Shown: positions 6,416 to 15,278, numbered from the stretch's first letter. The stretch: DNA of 38,074 nucleotides from CAYOHY01 sp964403885 (GCA_964403885.1 CAYOHY010000018.1:1-38074), one strand, 5' to 3'. Numbers and translations are program-made. The notes: generated from the letters alone by a model not told the origin.

Positions 6416-7324
6416 CTAGAACGCGAGCGCCTGCACCAACGGCACCGTGATCGCCGCGCAGACGGTGGTCACGAACACCGCCGACGCGATGAAGTCCGTA
6501 TCGAGGCCGTAGCGCTCCCCCACCACGAGCGTCAGCATCATGCTCGGCATGCCCGCTTCGAGCACCGCGACTCGCAGCGCGTCACCTGACAGCACGAGCG
6601 AACCGATACCCAGCGCGACAAGCGGCGCGATGACGAGCTTGAGCACCACGAGCACCGACAGCGGCAGCGCCGCTTGCCCGATGGCCCTCGGCCGCAGCGA
6701 CAGCCCCACCGACAGCATGATGAGCGGCGCAGTCAGGCTAGCGACCATACCTAACCCGTTGCTTACCACCTCGGGCAGCGGAAGCGGGCGCATGAGCAAG
6801 GCGACGAACACCGCTATGACCGCGGGAAACGTCGCGAGCTCTTTGAGCGGGTTGGCTCGGACACCCTCGCGCGTCCCGAATCGAGCGGCGATAGGCAGTC
6901 CCACGAGCACCAACGCAAAGACCGTCTCGAACACATCCGAGAACACCGCAAGGGGTACGGCCGCCGCTCCCAAGAGCGCGGCCGTGATGGGGTAGCCGAT
7001 GTAGCCGGTGTTGCCCAGAACGGAGGCGAGCAAGAATCCTCCGGCCGTGGGCCGCGCGAGCCGCAGCACGCGCTCGGCGGCGAACGCGATGAGCGCCATG
7101 ACGGTGAAGACCGCCCACGCGACCCCGATCATCTCGAGATGCTCGAACCCGATACGGGCTCCGTGGACGGCCTTGAAGATGAACGCCGGCAAGCCGACGT
7201 AGATGATCACCGTGTTGAGCGCGCGAGCGTCGGTGGGCGCAAGCAGCTTCGTTGCCCGAAGCAGTGCGCCGACACCGACGATCGCGGCGAAGGTCAGGAT
7301 CGTGGCTGCAAGACCCGCAATCAC
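6416..7324 (-). CDS. AEC-family (auxin efflux carrier-like) membrane transporter
   Basis: This 302-residue protein has about ten hydrophobic segments in two groups of five, as in the AEC family of bile/arsenite/riboflavin-type carriers. Recognisable stretches are ALNTVIIYVGLPAFIFKAV near the start and GNTGYIGYPITAALLG in the middle, where the conserved glycine-asparagine motif sits. Bacterial members include malate and malonate carriers, but many are uncharacterised. It starts with GTG 9 bases after the mtnA stop and has no strong ribosome site, so it is probably translated through coupling. Its place behind ahcY and mtnA suggests export or uptake of a metabolite linked to methionine salvage, which is inference from position only. 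Confidence 0.85.
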   Translation of the reverse strand: MIAGLAATILTFAAIVGVGALLRATKLLAPTDARALNTVIIYVGLPAFIFKAVHGARIGFEHLEMIGVAWAVFTVMALIAFAAERVLRLARPTAGGFLLASVLGNTGYIGYPITAALLGAAAVPLAVFSDVFETVFALVLVGLPIAARFGTREGVRANPLKELATFPAVIAVFVALLMRPLPLPEVVSNGLGMVASLTAPLIMLSVGLSLRPRAIGQAALPLSVLVVLKLVIAPLVALGIGSLVLSGDALRVAVLEAGMPSMMLTLVVGERYGLDTDFIASAVFVTTVCAAITVPLVQALAF

Positions 7325-7333
7325 GCGTCGCGG

Positions 7334-8590
7334 CTACCGATCGAAGTCGAGCTCGTGCATACCGCCCGAGCCCATGCACGACACCGCGAGCGCGGACTCG
7401 AAGTCGGGCTGCGGGCGCACCACTCCACGCTCGGTGATGAACGCGGTGACGTACTCACCCGGCGTCACGTCGAACGCGGGGTTGTAGATGTCGATGTGCG
7501 GCGGCGTCATCTTGAACCATGCGTCGAAGCTGTACGCCCCACCCTTGCGCTCGAGCACGAGCTGATGCCCCTTGGTGAGCGGCACCTCGTAGGGGCCCTT
7601 GGCCGTCAGCATGTCAAACGCCCGTGAGGCATCCGCGCTGTCAGGCTCGAAGAAGCCGGAGACCGTGAAGCCCTCGAGCTCGCGCGGGTCGCGCTGCTCG
7701 ATCTCGATCATGTCGCCACTGCCCAGCGTGAGGTCGATCGTGGAACTGGGGGCCGCCACGTAGAACGGGATGCCGTGCTCCTTGCACAGCACCGCCAGAC
7801 CGTACGTGCCGATCTTGTTCGCGGTGTCCCCGTTGGCGCAGATGCGATCCGCACCGACGATCACCGCGTCGACCCAGCCGTTGCGCATGACGCTTGCGGC
7901 CATGTTGTCGGCGATGAGCGCCGAGGGGACGCCGGCCACACGCAGCTCCCATGCGGTGAGACGGCCGCCCTGGTTGACCGGACGGGTCTCGTCCACCCAC
8001 ACGTGCTCGATCTTGCCCTGCTCGTGCGCGGTGAAGATCACGCCGAGGGCGGTGCCAAAGAACGACGTCGCGAGCGAGCCCGCGTTGCAGTGCGTGAGCA
8101 CCTTGGCGTTGTCGGGAAGCAGCTCGGCGCCGTACTCGCCCAGTCGGCGGTTGCGCTCCTCGTCCTCGGCGGCGATGTTCTCGGCCTCCTGGACCATGAG
8201 GGCACGCAGGGCGTCGAGGCCCAGGTCGGTGTTGCTGTAGGCGAGCGAGCGCATGCGCTCGGCGCCCCAGAACAGGTTGACGGCGGTGGGGCGGGTGCCC
8301 GTGATCTCGGCAGCGACCTCATCGAGGCGGGAGAAGAAGATGTTGGGGTCTTCGATCTGGGCGCCCTCGGTCTGCGCCCACAGCGCGATGGCGAGTGCAG
8401 CAGCCACGCCCAGCGCGGGAGCACCGCGCACGGCGAGCGTCTTGATGGCCATGCACACGCCGTCGTAGGTGTTGCACACCAACACGTCACCTTGGAGCGG
8501 CAGACGTGTCTGGTCGATCAAGAAGACGCCGGGGCGGCCCTCATCGGTGGTGTCCCACCATATGGTGCGGGGGATGTCGTTGACTGCCAT
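7334..8590 (-). CDS. mtnA: S-methyl-5-thioribose-1-phosphate isomerase
   Basis: MtnA converts 5-methylthioribose 1-phosphate to 5-methylthioribulose 1-phosphate in methionine salvage. Family hallmarks are AVRGAPALGVAAALAI (residues about 53-68), the catalytic cysteine in LTHCNAGSLAT (Cys168), and the catalytic aspartate in GADRICANGDTANKIGT (Asp248), followed by YNPAFDVTPGEYV near the C-terminus. At 418 residues it is longer than the usual 340-360; the extra length is an insertion of about 45 residues (FFEPDSADASRAFDML to SFDAWFK) between the aspartate region and the YNPAFDVTP motif. The ATG at 8588-8590 follows AGGAAGGC. It begins 2 bases after the ahcY stop, so the two are surely one operon. 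Confidence 0.93.
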   Translation of the reverse strand: MAVNDIPRTIWWDTTDEGRPGVFLIDQTRLPLQGDVLVCNTYDGVCMAIKTLAVRGAPALGVAAALAIALWAQTEGAQIEDPNIFFSRLDEVAAEITGTRPTAVNLFWGAERMRSLAYSNTDLGLDALRALMVQEAENIAAEDEERNRRLGEYGAELLPDNAKVLTHCNAGSLATSFFGTALGVIFTAHEQGKIEHVWVDETRPVNQGGRLTAWELRVAGVPSALIADNMAASVMRNGWVDAVIVGADRICANGDTANKIGTYGLAVLCKEHGIPFYVAAPSSTIDLTLGSGDMIEIEQRDPRELEGFTVSGFFEPDSADASRAFDMLTAKGPYEVPLTKGHQLVLERKGGAYSFDAWFKMTPPHIDIYNPAFDVTPGEYVTAFITERGVVRPQPDFESALAVSCMGSGGMHELDFDR

Positions 8591-8592
8591 GG

Positions 8593-9852
8593 CTAGCAGG
8601 TGCCTTCCTGCCAGGAGCACAGATACTTCTGCTGCTCCTCGGTGAGGACGTCGATCTCGACGCCCATGGTCTCGAGCTTGAGCTTGGCGATGCCGGCGTC
8701 GATGTCCTCAGGCACATCGTAGACACCCGGGGCCATGTCCTTGCAGTTGGCGACCATGTACTCGGCGCACAGGGCCTGGTTCGCGAAGCTCATGTCCATG
8801 ACGTTGGCCGGATGGCCCTCGGCGCACGAGAGGTTCACGAGACGACCGTCGGCGAGCAGGTAGATCTTGCGGCCGTCAGCCATGACGAACTCCTCGACGA
8901 GCGGGCGCACCTCGCGGGTGCTGACCGCCATCTCGCGGAGCTTGGGGATGTTGATCTCGGCGTTGAAGTGACCCGAGTTGCAGATGATCGCGCCGTCCTT
9001 CATGGCCTCGAACATCGGCACGTCGATGACGTTGAGGTCGCCGGTCACGGTGATCCAGATGTCGCAGACCTTGGCGGCCTCGACGGCGGGCATCACGCGA
9101 TAGCCGTCCATGACGGCCTCGAGCGCCTTGAGCGGGTCGACCTCGAGCACGACGACGTTGGCACCCATGCCGCTCGCGCGCATCGCGACACCACGGCCGC
9201 ACCAGCCGTAGCCGGACACGACGAGCGTGCGGCCGGCGAGCAGGCGGTTGGTCGCGCGGATGATGCCGTCGAGCGTGGACTGGCCGGTGCCGTAGCGGTT
9301 GTCGAAGAGGTGCTTGGTCTTGGCCTCGTTGACGGCCATGATCGGGTACTTGAGCGCGCCGTCCTGAGCCATGGCGGCCAGGCGGATGACACCGGTGGTG
9401 GTCTCCTCGGTGCCGCCGATGATGTACTCGAGCTTCTCGGGGAAGTCGGCGTGGATGCGGCCCACGACGTCGGCGCCGTCGTCCATGGTCATCTGCGGGT
9501 TGTGCTCGATGGCGGCGTCGATGTGCGCGTAGTAGGTCTCGGTGTCCTCGCCCTTGATGGCGTAGGTGCGCACGCCGTAGTGCTGCACGAGTGCCGCAGC
9601 GACGTCGTCCTGGGTCGAGAGCGGGTTGCTGGCGCACAGGACGATGTCGGCGCCGCCGGCGGCCAGCGTGCGCATGAGGTTCGCGGTCTCGGTGGTGACG
9701 TGCAGGCACGCCGAGATGCGCACACCGTCGAGCGGCTTCTCGGTCTCGAAGCGCTCGCGGATGCTCGCCAGGACGGGCATGTCGGCGTCGGCCCACTCGA
9801 TGCGCGCCTTGCCGGCGTCAGCCAGCGAGAGATCCTTCACGTGGTAGTCCAT
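8593..9852 (-). CDS. ahcY: Adenosylhomocysteinase (SAH hydrolase)
   Basis: AhcY cleaves S-adenosylhomocysteine to adenosine and homocysteine and so relieves product inhibition of methyltransferases. At 419 residues it lacks the roughly 40-residue insertion of the longer bacterial/eukaryotic enzymes. Motifs visible are the substrate region HVTTETANLMRTL (about 51-63), EETTTGVIRLAAM (about 149-161), NEAKTKHLFDNRYGTGQST (about 175-193) and the NAD-binding loop VVSGYGWCGRGVAMRA (about 211-226). The start at 9852 is an ATG preceded by AGGAGCACCAC. It heads the ahcY-mtnA pair and is 59 bases behind the purine nucleoside phosphorylase gene. Confidence 0.96.
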   Translation of the reverse strand: MDYHVKDLSLADAGKARIEWADADMPVLASIRERFETEKPLDGVRISACLHVTTETANLMRTLAAGGADIVLCASNPLSTQDDVAAALVQHYGVRTYAIKGEDTETYYAHIDAAIEHNPQMTMDDGADVVGRIHADFPEKLEYIIGGTEETTTGVIRLAAMAQDGALKYPIMAVNEAKTKHLFDNRYGTGQSTLDGIIRATNRLLAGRTLVVSGYGWCGRGVAMRASGMGANVVVLEVDPLKALEAVMDGYRVMPAVEAAKVCDIWITVTGDLNVIDVPMFEAMKDGAIICNSGHFNAEINIPKLREMAVSTREVRPLVEEFVMADGRKIYLLADGRLVNLSCAEGHPANVMDMSFANQALCAEYMVANCKDMAPGVYDVPEDIDAGIAKLKLETMGVEIDVLTEEQQKYLCSWQEGTC

Positions 9853-9911
9853 GTGGTGCTCCTCACATCTTAAGAGGCGCGACCCGCTCGGCCACGCCTT
9901 GGGTTCTGAGT

Positions 9912-10712
9912 TCACAACCTGTCGAGTATACCAACCAGCAGGGTCGCGAGCGCCTCCTGAGCAACTCGCCCGGCCTCGAGGACCTCCTCGTGGGAGAGCC
10001 CCTCCCCCGCGGCCGCATTGGTGACGAGCGAGAAGCCCAGCACGCGCAGCTCGAGCGCACGCGCGGCGATCACCTCGGGGACCGTGGACATGCCGACGAC
10101 GTCCGCGCCTATGGTGCGCAGGTAGGCCACCTCGGCGGGCGTCTCGAACGCGGGGCCGAGCAACCCGGCGTACACGCCGTCGATGAGTGACATGCCCTGG
10201 TGCTCGGCGCTCTGACGCGCGATCGCGCGCAGAGCCGGATCGTAGGCGTCGCGCATGGGGACGAAGGGGACACCGCCGGCGGGGCCGGGCCACCCCACGA
10301 GCGGGCTCGAGCCGGTGAGGTTCATCTGGTCGGCTATCAGGACCACGTCGCCCACGCGCAGGTCGAGGTTCACGCCGCCGGCCGCGTTGGTGACGATGAA
10401 CGTCTCACACCCCAGCGCCGCGGCGAGCCGAGCCGGATACGCCGCATCCAACGCCGAGACGCCCTGGTAGGCATGCACGCGCCCCGAGAACACGACGACG
10501 GGCACACCGGCGACCGTGCCAAAAACGAGCTCGCCCGCGTGGCCTGCGATGCCCGCACCCGGACGCGGATAGCCCTCGATCTCGCTGTAGGGTACGGCGA
10601 CCGGGTCTTCGACACGCCGAGCCAACCCGCCGAACCCGCTGCCCAACACGAGCGCGACGCGCGGCACACCGGCGTACTCGGACAGACGCGCAGGGACCGT
10701 GACCTCGAACAT
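9912..10712 (-). CDS. punA: Purine nucleoside phosphorylase (trimeric type)
   Basis: This 266-residue cytoplasmic enzyme splits purine nucleosides with phosphate into base and ribose 1-phosphate. The PNP/MTAP family pattern is clear: LGSGFGGLA (23-31), HAYQGVSALD (80-89), TNAAGGVN (108-115) and GPAFETPAEV (186-195). The base-specificity residue corresponding to human PNP Asn243 is Asn232, 42 residues after Glu190 exactly as in human PNP (Glu201), predicting inosine and guanosine rather than methylthioadenosine. GGAGGA sits 6 bases before the ATG at 10712; a GTG two codons upstream is too close to it. Position before ahcY and mtnA nevertheless suggests a role in nucleoside salvage from SAM by-products. 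Confidence 0.9.
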   Translation of the reverse strand: MFEVTVPARLSEYAGVPRVALVLGSGFGGLARRVEDPVAVPYSEIEGYPRPGAGIAGHAGELVFGTVAGVPVVVFSGRVHAYQGVSALDAAYPARLAAALGCETFIVTNAAGGVNLDLRVGDVVLIADQMNLTGSSPLVGWPGPAGGVPFVPMRDAYDPALRAIARQSAEHQGMSLIDGVYAGLLGPAFETPAEVAYLRTIGADVVGMSTVPEVIAARALELRVLGFSLVTNAAAGEGLSHEEVLEAGRVAQEALATLLVGILDRL

Positions 10713-10739
10713 GAGCACTCCTCCGTGACCGGTGATCGC

Positions 10740-10765
10740 GGGCGCAGCACACTCGGCGTGCGCCC
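10740..10765 (-). terminator. Possible weak terminator after the first polysaccharide block
   Basis: A 7-bp stem (GGGCGCA at 10740-10746 with 10759-10765) follows the glycosyltransferase stop by about 11 bases; a second short stem (10766-10771 with 10781-10786) overlaps that stop. There is no U-run, so confidence is low. Confidence 0.3.
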
Positions 10766-10776
10766 CCTCGGCATAC

Positions 10777-11907
10777 CTACCCGAGGAGCTGTGCGTACAA
10801 CGCGAACAGCCGAGGCTCCATGAGCTCCCAGTTGAGCTGCTGCTCGACGAGCGCGCGCCCGGAGGCGGCCGCAGTCCTCGCGACGTCGACGTCGGCGAGC
10901 AGTGACACGATCGCCGAGGCGGCGGCTGCGGGGTCGCTCGGCGGCACCAGGATGCCGCCCGCGTCGCCCACCGCTGCGCGCAACGGCGGGAAGTCGCTCG
11001 CCACGTAGGGCAGTCCGGCGGCCATGTAGTCGAACACCTTCATCGACACGTTCTTCTGGTACTTGGGGTGGTCCTGCAGCAGCGAGAGTCCCACGTGCGC
11101 CTCGGCGAGCACCTCGCGCATGCGGCCGTAGGGCACCGGCCCGCGGAACTCGAGCGCGCCCTCGGGCAGTGATGCGCTGAACTCGGGCAGCCGCGCCGAG
11201 ACCTCCTCGGTGGGCCGGCCGTAGACGATGAGGCGCGTGTCCGGCACCTGCTCGCGCACGATCAGCAGCGCCTCCACCATGTCGAAGAAGCCGCGCACCG
11301 TCGACACGCCACCCACGTAGATGAGGGTAGGCGGCCCGGCGGGCGGCTCGAGCGGCGCGCCGAACAGCGACAACGGCGGGTAGTTGTCGAGCTCGACCAC
11401 GCGGTCGTGCATCGCCGAGAAGCGCTGAGTGAGCGCGGCATCAGCGGTGACGACCGCCGCCATCGCGGGCACGTGCCGGCGCTCGAGCCGGTCGGCCCAG
11501 CGCGACACGAACGGGCGCAGCGGCGCGGGGATCCACGCCTTTTGGTCCATCGCATCGGGGTAGTGCTCGTGCGCGTCGTAGATGACCGGCACGCCGCTGC
11601 GCCGCGCGAGCGACGCCATGGCGGGCAGGAGCTCAGGGTCGTGGAAGTGGAACACCGATGCACCGGTCGCCTCGGCCGCGGCAACGACGTCGCGGGTACC
11701 CGCGAAGCGCGCGAGCCGTCCCTTGGTGCGCGGAAGCGGGACGATCTCGACACCCTCGAGCTCGCGCGCATCGCCGTCGTCTCGGCAGACGAGCACGGTG
11801 CGGTAGCGCGTCGCGAGCGAACGGCACTCGTGGTAGAGCACGCGGCTGTCCACCGGCACGTGCACCGACGTCACATGGCAGACGGTCACGCCGTCATGAA
11901 CGGACAC
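10777..11907 (-). CDS. Glycosyltransferase family 4 (GT-B)
   Basis: This 376-residue protein has the two-domain GT-B layout without membrane segments. The N-terminal acceptor domain holds HVTSVHVPVDSRVLYHECRS and the FHFHDPELLPA / YDAHEHYPD pair typical of GT4 enzymes. The C-terminal donor domain holds LIYVGGVSTVRGFF, LIVYGRPTEE and the nucleotide-sugar-binding E/D-x7-E-like region VSMKVFDYMAAGLPYVASDF. It starts with GTG 7 bases after the Wzz-like gene stop and ends the five-gene polysaccharide block running from 16591. Donor and acceptor sugars are unknown. Confidence 0.88.
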   Translation of the reverse strand: MSVHDGVTVCHVTSVHVPVDSRVLYHECRSLATRYRTVLVCRDDGDARELEGVEIVPLPRTKGRLARFAGTRDVVAAAEATGASVFHFHDPELLPAMASLARRSGVPVIYDAHEHYPDAMDQKAWIPAPLRPFVSRWADRLERRHVPAMAAVVTADAALTQRFSAMHDRVVELDNYPPLSLFGAPLEPPAGPPTLIYVGGVSTVRGFFDMVEALLIVREQVPDTRLIVYGRPTEEVSARLPEFSASLPEGALEFRGPVPYGRMREVLAEAHVGLSLLQDHPKYQKNVSMKVFDYMAAGLPYVASDFPPLRAAVGDAGGILVPPSDPAAAASAIVSLLADVDVARTAAASGRALVEQQLNWELMEPRLFALYAQLLG

Positions 11908-11914
11908 AGCCGAG

Positions 11915-12709
11915 CTACGCCTTCTTCTTGCTGACGCGCTCGCGGACGATCGCCACGATGAGGCCGGCGATCAGACCCAGAAGCAGGCCGCGGATGACAC
12001 CGGCCAGCAGCGCGCCGGTGCTCGACCCCGCCTTGGCCTTGGGTGTGCCATCCACGTAGGCGTAGCGCGCGATCTGCTCGAGCTGAAGCGCTGCGGTGTC
12101 GAGACGGTCCTCGACGGTGAGGATCTGCATCTGAAGCGAGGACGCGGCGCTCGACAGCGCGGCGTACTCGATGGGCGACACACCCTTGCCCGACATCAGC
12201 GCGGTGAGCTTGGCGAGCTGCTTCTGCATCTCAGGCAGGCGCTCCTGCTGCTTGGCGAACTGGGCCCGCTGATACTCGTAGTTGGGCTCGACCTGCATCC
12301 GCACGCGATCGGCCGCGGCCTGCGCGTAGGCGAGCGACGCCTTCTCGGCGCGCGCGGCGTCGGGATCCTTCACGGTCACCACGACGGCGGCGGTGTTCTT
12401 GCCGTCGACGGCCGCGGCAGCCTGGGGCACCTTCGCGGCATCGACACCAAGCGTCTCGGCGACGGCTGCGCGCACGTCGGGCAGCGCCACGGCAGCGATG
12501 ACCGCGTCGGCGTTGGGGACGCTCGGAACGCCCACGACACCGGTGGCGAGCCGCACACGCGTGCCCGCCGAGAAGCCCGGCTCAGGAGCGCTCTTGACCG
12601 CCCACGCACCGGCCAACACGGCCCCCACGAGCGCGGCCACCACGACGACGACCCACTGGCGGCGAGCGAATCCGGCCAGCATGCTGACCTCGTTGCGTTC
12701 TTCAGTCAC
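11915..12709 (-). CDS. Wzz-like chain-length/export protein without kinase domain
   Basis: This 264-residue protein has one membrane segment near the N-terminus (about residues 16-38) and one near the C-terminus (about 230-255, GALLAGVIRGLLLGLIAGLI), flanking an extracellular region with a coiled-coil-like helix (YQRAQFAKQQERLPEMQKQL). This is the polysaccharide co-polymerase layout of Wzz and the CapA-type membrane subunit. No Walker motifs or tyrosine-rich tail are present, so a BY-kinase would have to be separate. The start is a GTG at 12707-12709 overlapping the polymerase TGA, preceded by AAGGAGGACATGGA. Sequence identity to the family is low and the call rests on topology and context. 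Confidence 0.75.
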   Translation of the reverse strand: MTEERNEVSMLAGFARRQWVVVVVAALVGAVLAGAWAVKSAPEPGFSAGTRVRLATGVVGVPSVPNADAVIAAVALPDVRAAVAETLGVDAAKVPQAAAAVDGKNTAAVVVTVKDPDAARAEKASLAYAQAAADRVRMQVEPNYEYQRAQFAKQQERLPEMQKQLAKLTALMSGKGVSPIEYAALSSAASSLQMQILTVEDRLDTAALQLEQIARYAYVDGTPKAKAGSSTGALLAGVIRGLLLGLIAGLIVAIVRERVSKKKA

Positions 12710-14094
12710 TCCATGTCCTCCTTGTTGATGCGGTCGAGCACGGCGACGGCGAGCGCCACCCCAAAGGTGAGCCACAGGAACTTGCTCGTCTCAAGACTGT
12801 ACGTGAGCGCCTGGAACAACAGCGCCGCACCGGCGGCCACCGAGCCCACCGCCAAGGCTTGCAGGGTCCCTCTCGGCCTGACCACCGCCACGCGGATCGC
12901 TCCGGTTGCGGTGCGAACGATCAGCCACATGAACCCGATGAACCCCACGATACCCGTCTCGACCAGAACGGTCAGGTAGGCGGTGTGCGACTCGACGAGG
13001 TTGGGCAACACGAAAGCCGGCCGGTAGTACGGGAACACGAGCGGATAGTTGCCCAGCCCGATACCCATGGGGTGATCGGCCCACATCTGCAGCGCGGCGC
13101 CGGCCATGTAGACCCGAAACAGCGCCGAGCGGTTGTTGGCGATGCCGAGGATGCGCTCCTGCAAGAACACCGGATCCACGTAGACCAGCAAGAACAGCGC
13201 GAGCGCGCCGGCACCGGCACCCAGGACCACGAGGCGCAGCACGGGTGATGCCTTCGAGAACAGCAGTGTCACGATCATCGCGAGTAGGAACGCGACGAGC
13301 GCGCCGCGCGAGAACGACACGAGCAGCCCCATCAGGGCGAGCCCGGCAGCCGAGAAAGCGAAGATCCGGCCCATCCACGACTTGAGCTCGAGCATGAGCG
13401 GCATCGCGAGCCCCAGCGCGCATGCAAGGAAGCTTCCAAAGACGTTGGGGTCCTTGAAGGTCGCCTTCGCGCGCACGCCCGTGCCGTAGAGCTTGAGCAC
13501 CGGGCCGATCGAGAAGATCTCGAGCCGCTCGAGCACGGCGAAGAACCCGAGCGTGCCGGCGATGGCGAGCGTCCCCCACACCACGGTGCGCAGCTGCTCA
13601 GGTGTGTCGACCGACAAGACCACGAAGTACACGAGCGTCGCGCTCGAGATCAGGCTGATGAACTGCACGATGGACTGACGCGGGTCCACGGCGGCCGGGA
13701 TCGCAGCGGCGGCGAACGCCACCAACAGCAGCAGCGGGACGTCGGCTTTGGTGGGCCGCCAACTCGCGCGACGCTTCGCGAGTCGTGCGATGGTCACGAG
13801 ACCGAACACCGCGACCGCACCCTGGTAGACCGTGAGCGTGGCGCCGCCCACCTGGGCGAGGCGCCCGGTGATGTCGAGTGCCGCTGCGCCGACGAGCGCG
13901 ACAAGGCCCAGCTCGGGCCGCAGGTACGACAGCCACGCGAACAGCGCGCCCGCACACCCCACCACCACGAGGGCCACAAGCAGCGGAGCGGTCACCGAAG
14001 CCGCGCACATCAGGATCGCCGAGACCGCAGCTATGCCGTACCACGCCACCTCGGGCAGCCGAGCGACGCGCGTTGTCAGCGACACGCCCGTCAC
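12706..14094 (-). CDS. O-antigen polymerase/ligase-like membrane protein
   Basis: This 462-residue protein has about twelve hydrophobic segments. The Wzy_C (O-antigen ligase) domain is marked by the extracellular loop ADHPMGIGLGNYPLVFPYY and SHTAYLTVLVETGIVGFIGF (residues about 335-385). It would polymerise lipid-linked repeat units outside the membrane or ligate the polymer. The start is GTG at 14092-14094 overlapping the preceding gene's TGA, which supports translational coupling. Together with the Wzz-like gene behind it and a flippase at 27.6-29.2 kb it completes a Wzx/Wzy-type assembly route. Polymerase versus ligase cannot be separated by sequence here. Confidence 0.85.
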   Translation of the reverse strand: MTGVSLTTRVARLPEVAWYGIAAVSAILMCAASVTAPLLVALVVVGCAGALFAWLSYLRPELGLVALVGAAALDITGRLAQVGGATLTVYQGAVAVFGLVTIARLAKRRASWRPTKADVPLLLLVAFAAAAIPAAVDPRQSIVQFISLISSATLVYFVVLSVDTPEQLRTVVWGTLAIAGTLGFFAVLERLEIFSIGPVLKLYGTGVRAKATFKDPNVFGSFLACALGLAMPLMLELKSWMGRIFAFSAAGLALMGLLVSFSRGALVAFLLAMIVTLLFSKASPVLRLVVLGAGAGALALFLLVYVDPVFLQERILGIANNRSALFRVYMAGAALQMWADHPMGIGLGNYPLVFPYYRPAFVLPNLVESHTAYLTVLVETGIVGFIGFMWLIVRTATGAIRVAVVRPRGTLQALAVGSVAAGAALLFQALTYSLETSKFLWLTFGVALAVAVLDRINKEDME

Positions 14095-15278
14095 GAGGCG
14101 CTCCCGTCGCGCTCGATCCCCGACACGCGGTCGAACACGTCAAGCAGGATCGGGCGCTCGTGCTCCCAGTTGTAGCGATCGAGCGCCGCCGCGCGGCCGC
14201 GCTCGGCGATCGCCGAGAGCGGCTCGGGGCCGTCGAGCAGGGCGCGAACGGCCTGCGCGATCGAGGCGGGGGTGACGGGCTCGGAGATAAGCGAGCCACA
14301 ACGGGTCTCGCGCACGACCCGCGCCATGTCCGGCAGGTCGGTGGCCACGACAGGGATCCCCGCCATCATGTACTCGAAGAGCTTGTTGGGCGCTGCGAGG
14401 CGATACGACAGGCACGAGCCGATGAGCGGGATCACGCCGATATCGGCCGCCGCGGTGTAGCGCATGAGGGTGGCGAAGGGCACCGGGTCGAAGAACCGCA
14501 CCGCGTCGCCCAGGCCCTTCTCGGCGACCTCCGCCTTCAGGGTGTCGAGGAGCGAGCCGTAGCCCACGATCGCGAGACGGCACTCGGGCAGCTCGCGCAT
14601 CGCCTCGACCATCTCTTGGAGGCCGCGGTTGGGCACGACGATCCCCTGGTAGATCAGTAGGAAGCGGCGATCGCCGATCGCGAGGGAGCGAAACTCGAGG
14701 TCGGGGTCGAGCGACTCGGCGCGCTCCGGGACGTTCAGGACCACCGCGGGGCGCTCGATGCCGTACAGCCGCTCGATCTCATCGGCGCGGCCGTAGTCAC
14801 TGGTGATGACCGTCGAGCGCCGAGCATAGAACCCCTCGTAGCGGCGGATCGCCCACGACCACACCGGATTCTTGGCGACCGCCCAGTTGCGGCCGGTGGC
14901 GAGCTCGTCGGAGTCGTAGACGACCTTGGCGCCGCGCAACAGCGCCGCGGCGTGCGCGACGAACAGCGGGTAGGCGTCGCGCGCGTTGTAGATGTCGGCG
15001 TCCTCGCGCCATGCGGCGACGAACGTGCGCCAGATGCCCTCGGCGAAGCGGATGAACTTGAGGCCGTAGCCGCGCGGGAGGCTGCGGCTCTTGATCACGA
15101 CGCGCTTGACCGCGTAGCCGTTGCGCTGCTCGAACGCCGGGGTGTCGTCGTCTTTGATGGCCACGAGCACGACGTCGTAGCCCGACTCGCCCAGCGTGCG
15201 AGCCGCACGGTCGACGCGCGTAAGGAACTTCGAGGCGTTGTACTGGATGATGCAGACCTTGGGCATGTGTGCCGTCAC
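14091..15278 (-). CDS. Glycosyltransferase family 4 (GT-B)
   Basis: This 395-residue GT-B enzyme has the N-terminal VCIIQYNASKFLTRVDRAA start, YNARDAYPLFVAHAAALL and VVYDSDELATGRNW in the acceptor domain, then LLIYQGIVVPNRGLQEMV and the donor-binding NKLFEYMMAGIPVVATDLPD in the C-terminal domain. The EX7E-like glutamate lies in that last segment. The start is either GTG at 15276-15278, overlapping the previous TGA, or ATG four codons later; the coupling favours GTG. It probably adds one sugar of the repeat unit to the lipid-linked oligosaccharide at the cytoplasmic face. Confidence 0.88.
   Translation of the reverse strand: MTAHMPKVCIIQYNASKFLTRVDRAARTLGESGYDVVLVAIKDDDTPAFEQRNGYAVKRVVIKSRSLPRGYGLKFIRFAEGIWRTFVAAWREDADIYNARDAYPLFVAHAAALLRGAKVVYDSDELATGRNWAVAKNPVWSWAIRRYEGFYARRSTVITSDYGRADEIERLYGIERPAVVLNVPERAESLDPDLEFRSLAIGDRRFLLIYQGIVVPNRGLQEMVEAMRELPECRLAIVGYGSLLDTLKAEVAEKGLGDAVRFFDPVPFATLMRYTAAADIGVIPLIGSCLSYRLAAPNKLFEYMMAGIPVVATDLPDMARVVRETRCGSLISEPVTPASIAQAVRALLDGPEPLSAIAERGRAAALDRYNWEHERPILLDVFDRVSGIERDGSAS

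Noticed and set aside
9853..9911. Possible SAH riboswitch upstream of ahcY
   Set aside because: The gap is only 59 bases including the ribosome site, and the SAH riboswitch core sequences and pseudoknot are not seen. A short AGGCG/CGCCT pairing alone is not enough.
9853..10293. N-terminal extension of ahcY in an open frame to 10293
   Set aside because: The extension overlaps the purine nucleoside phosphorylase gene in another frame, is Arg-rich without homology, and the ATG at 9852 has a good ribosome site and the normal family N-terminus.
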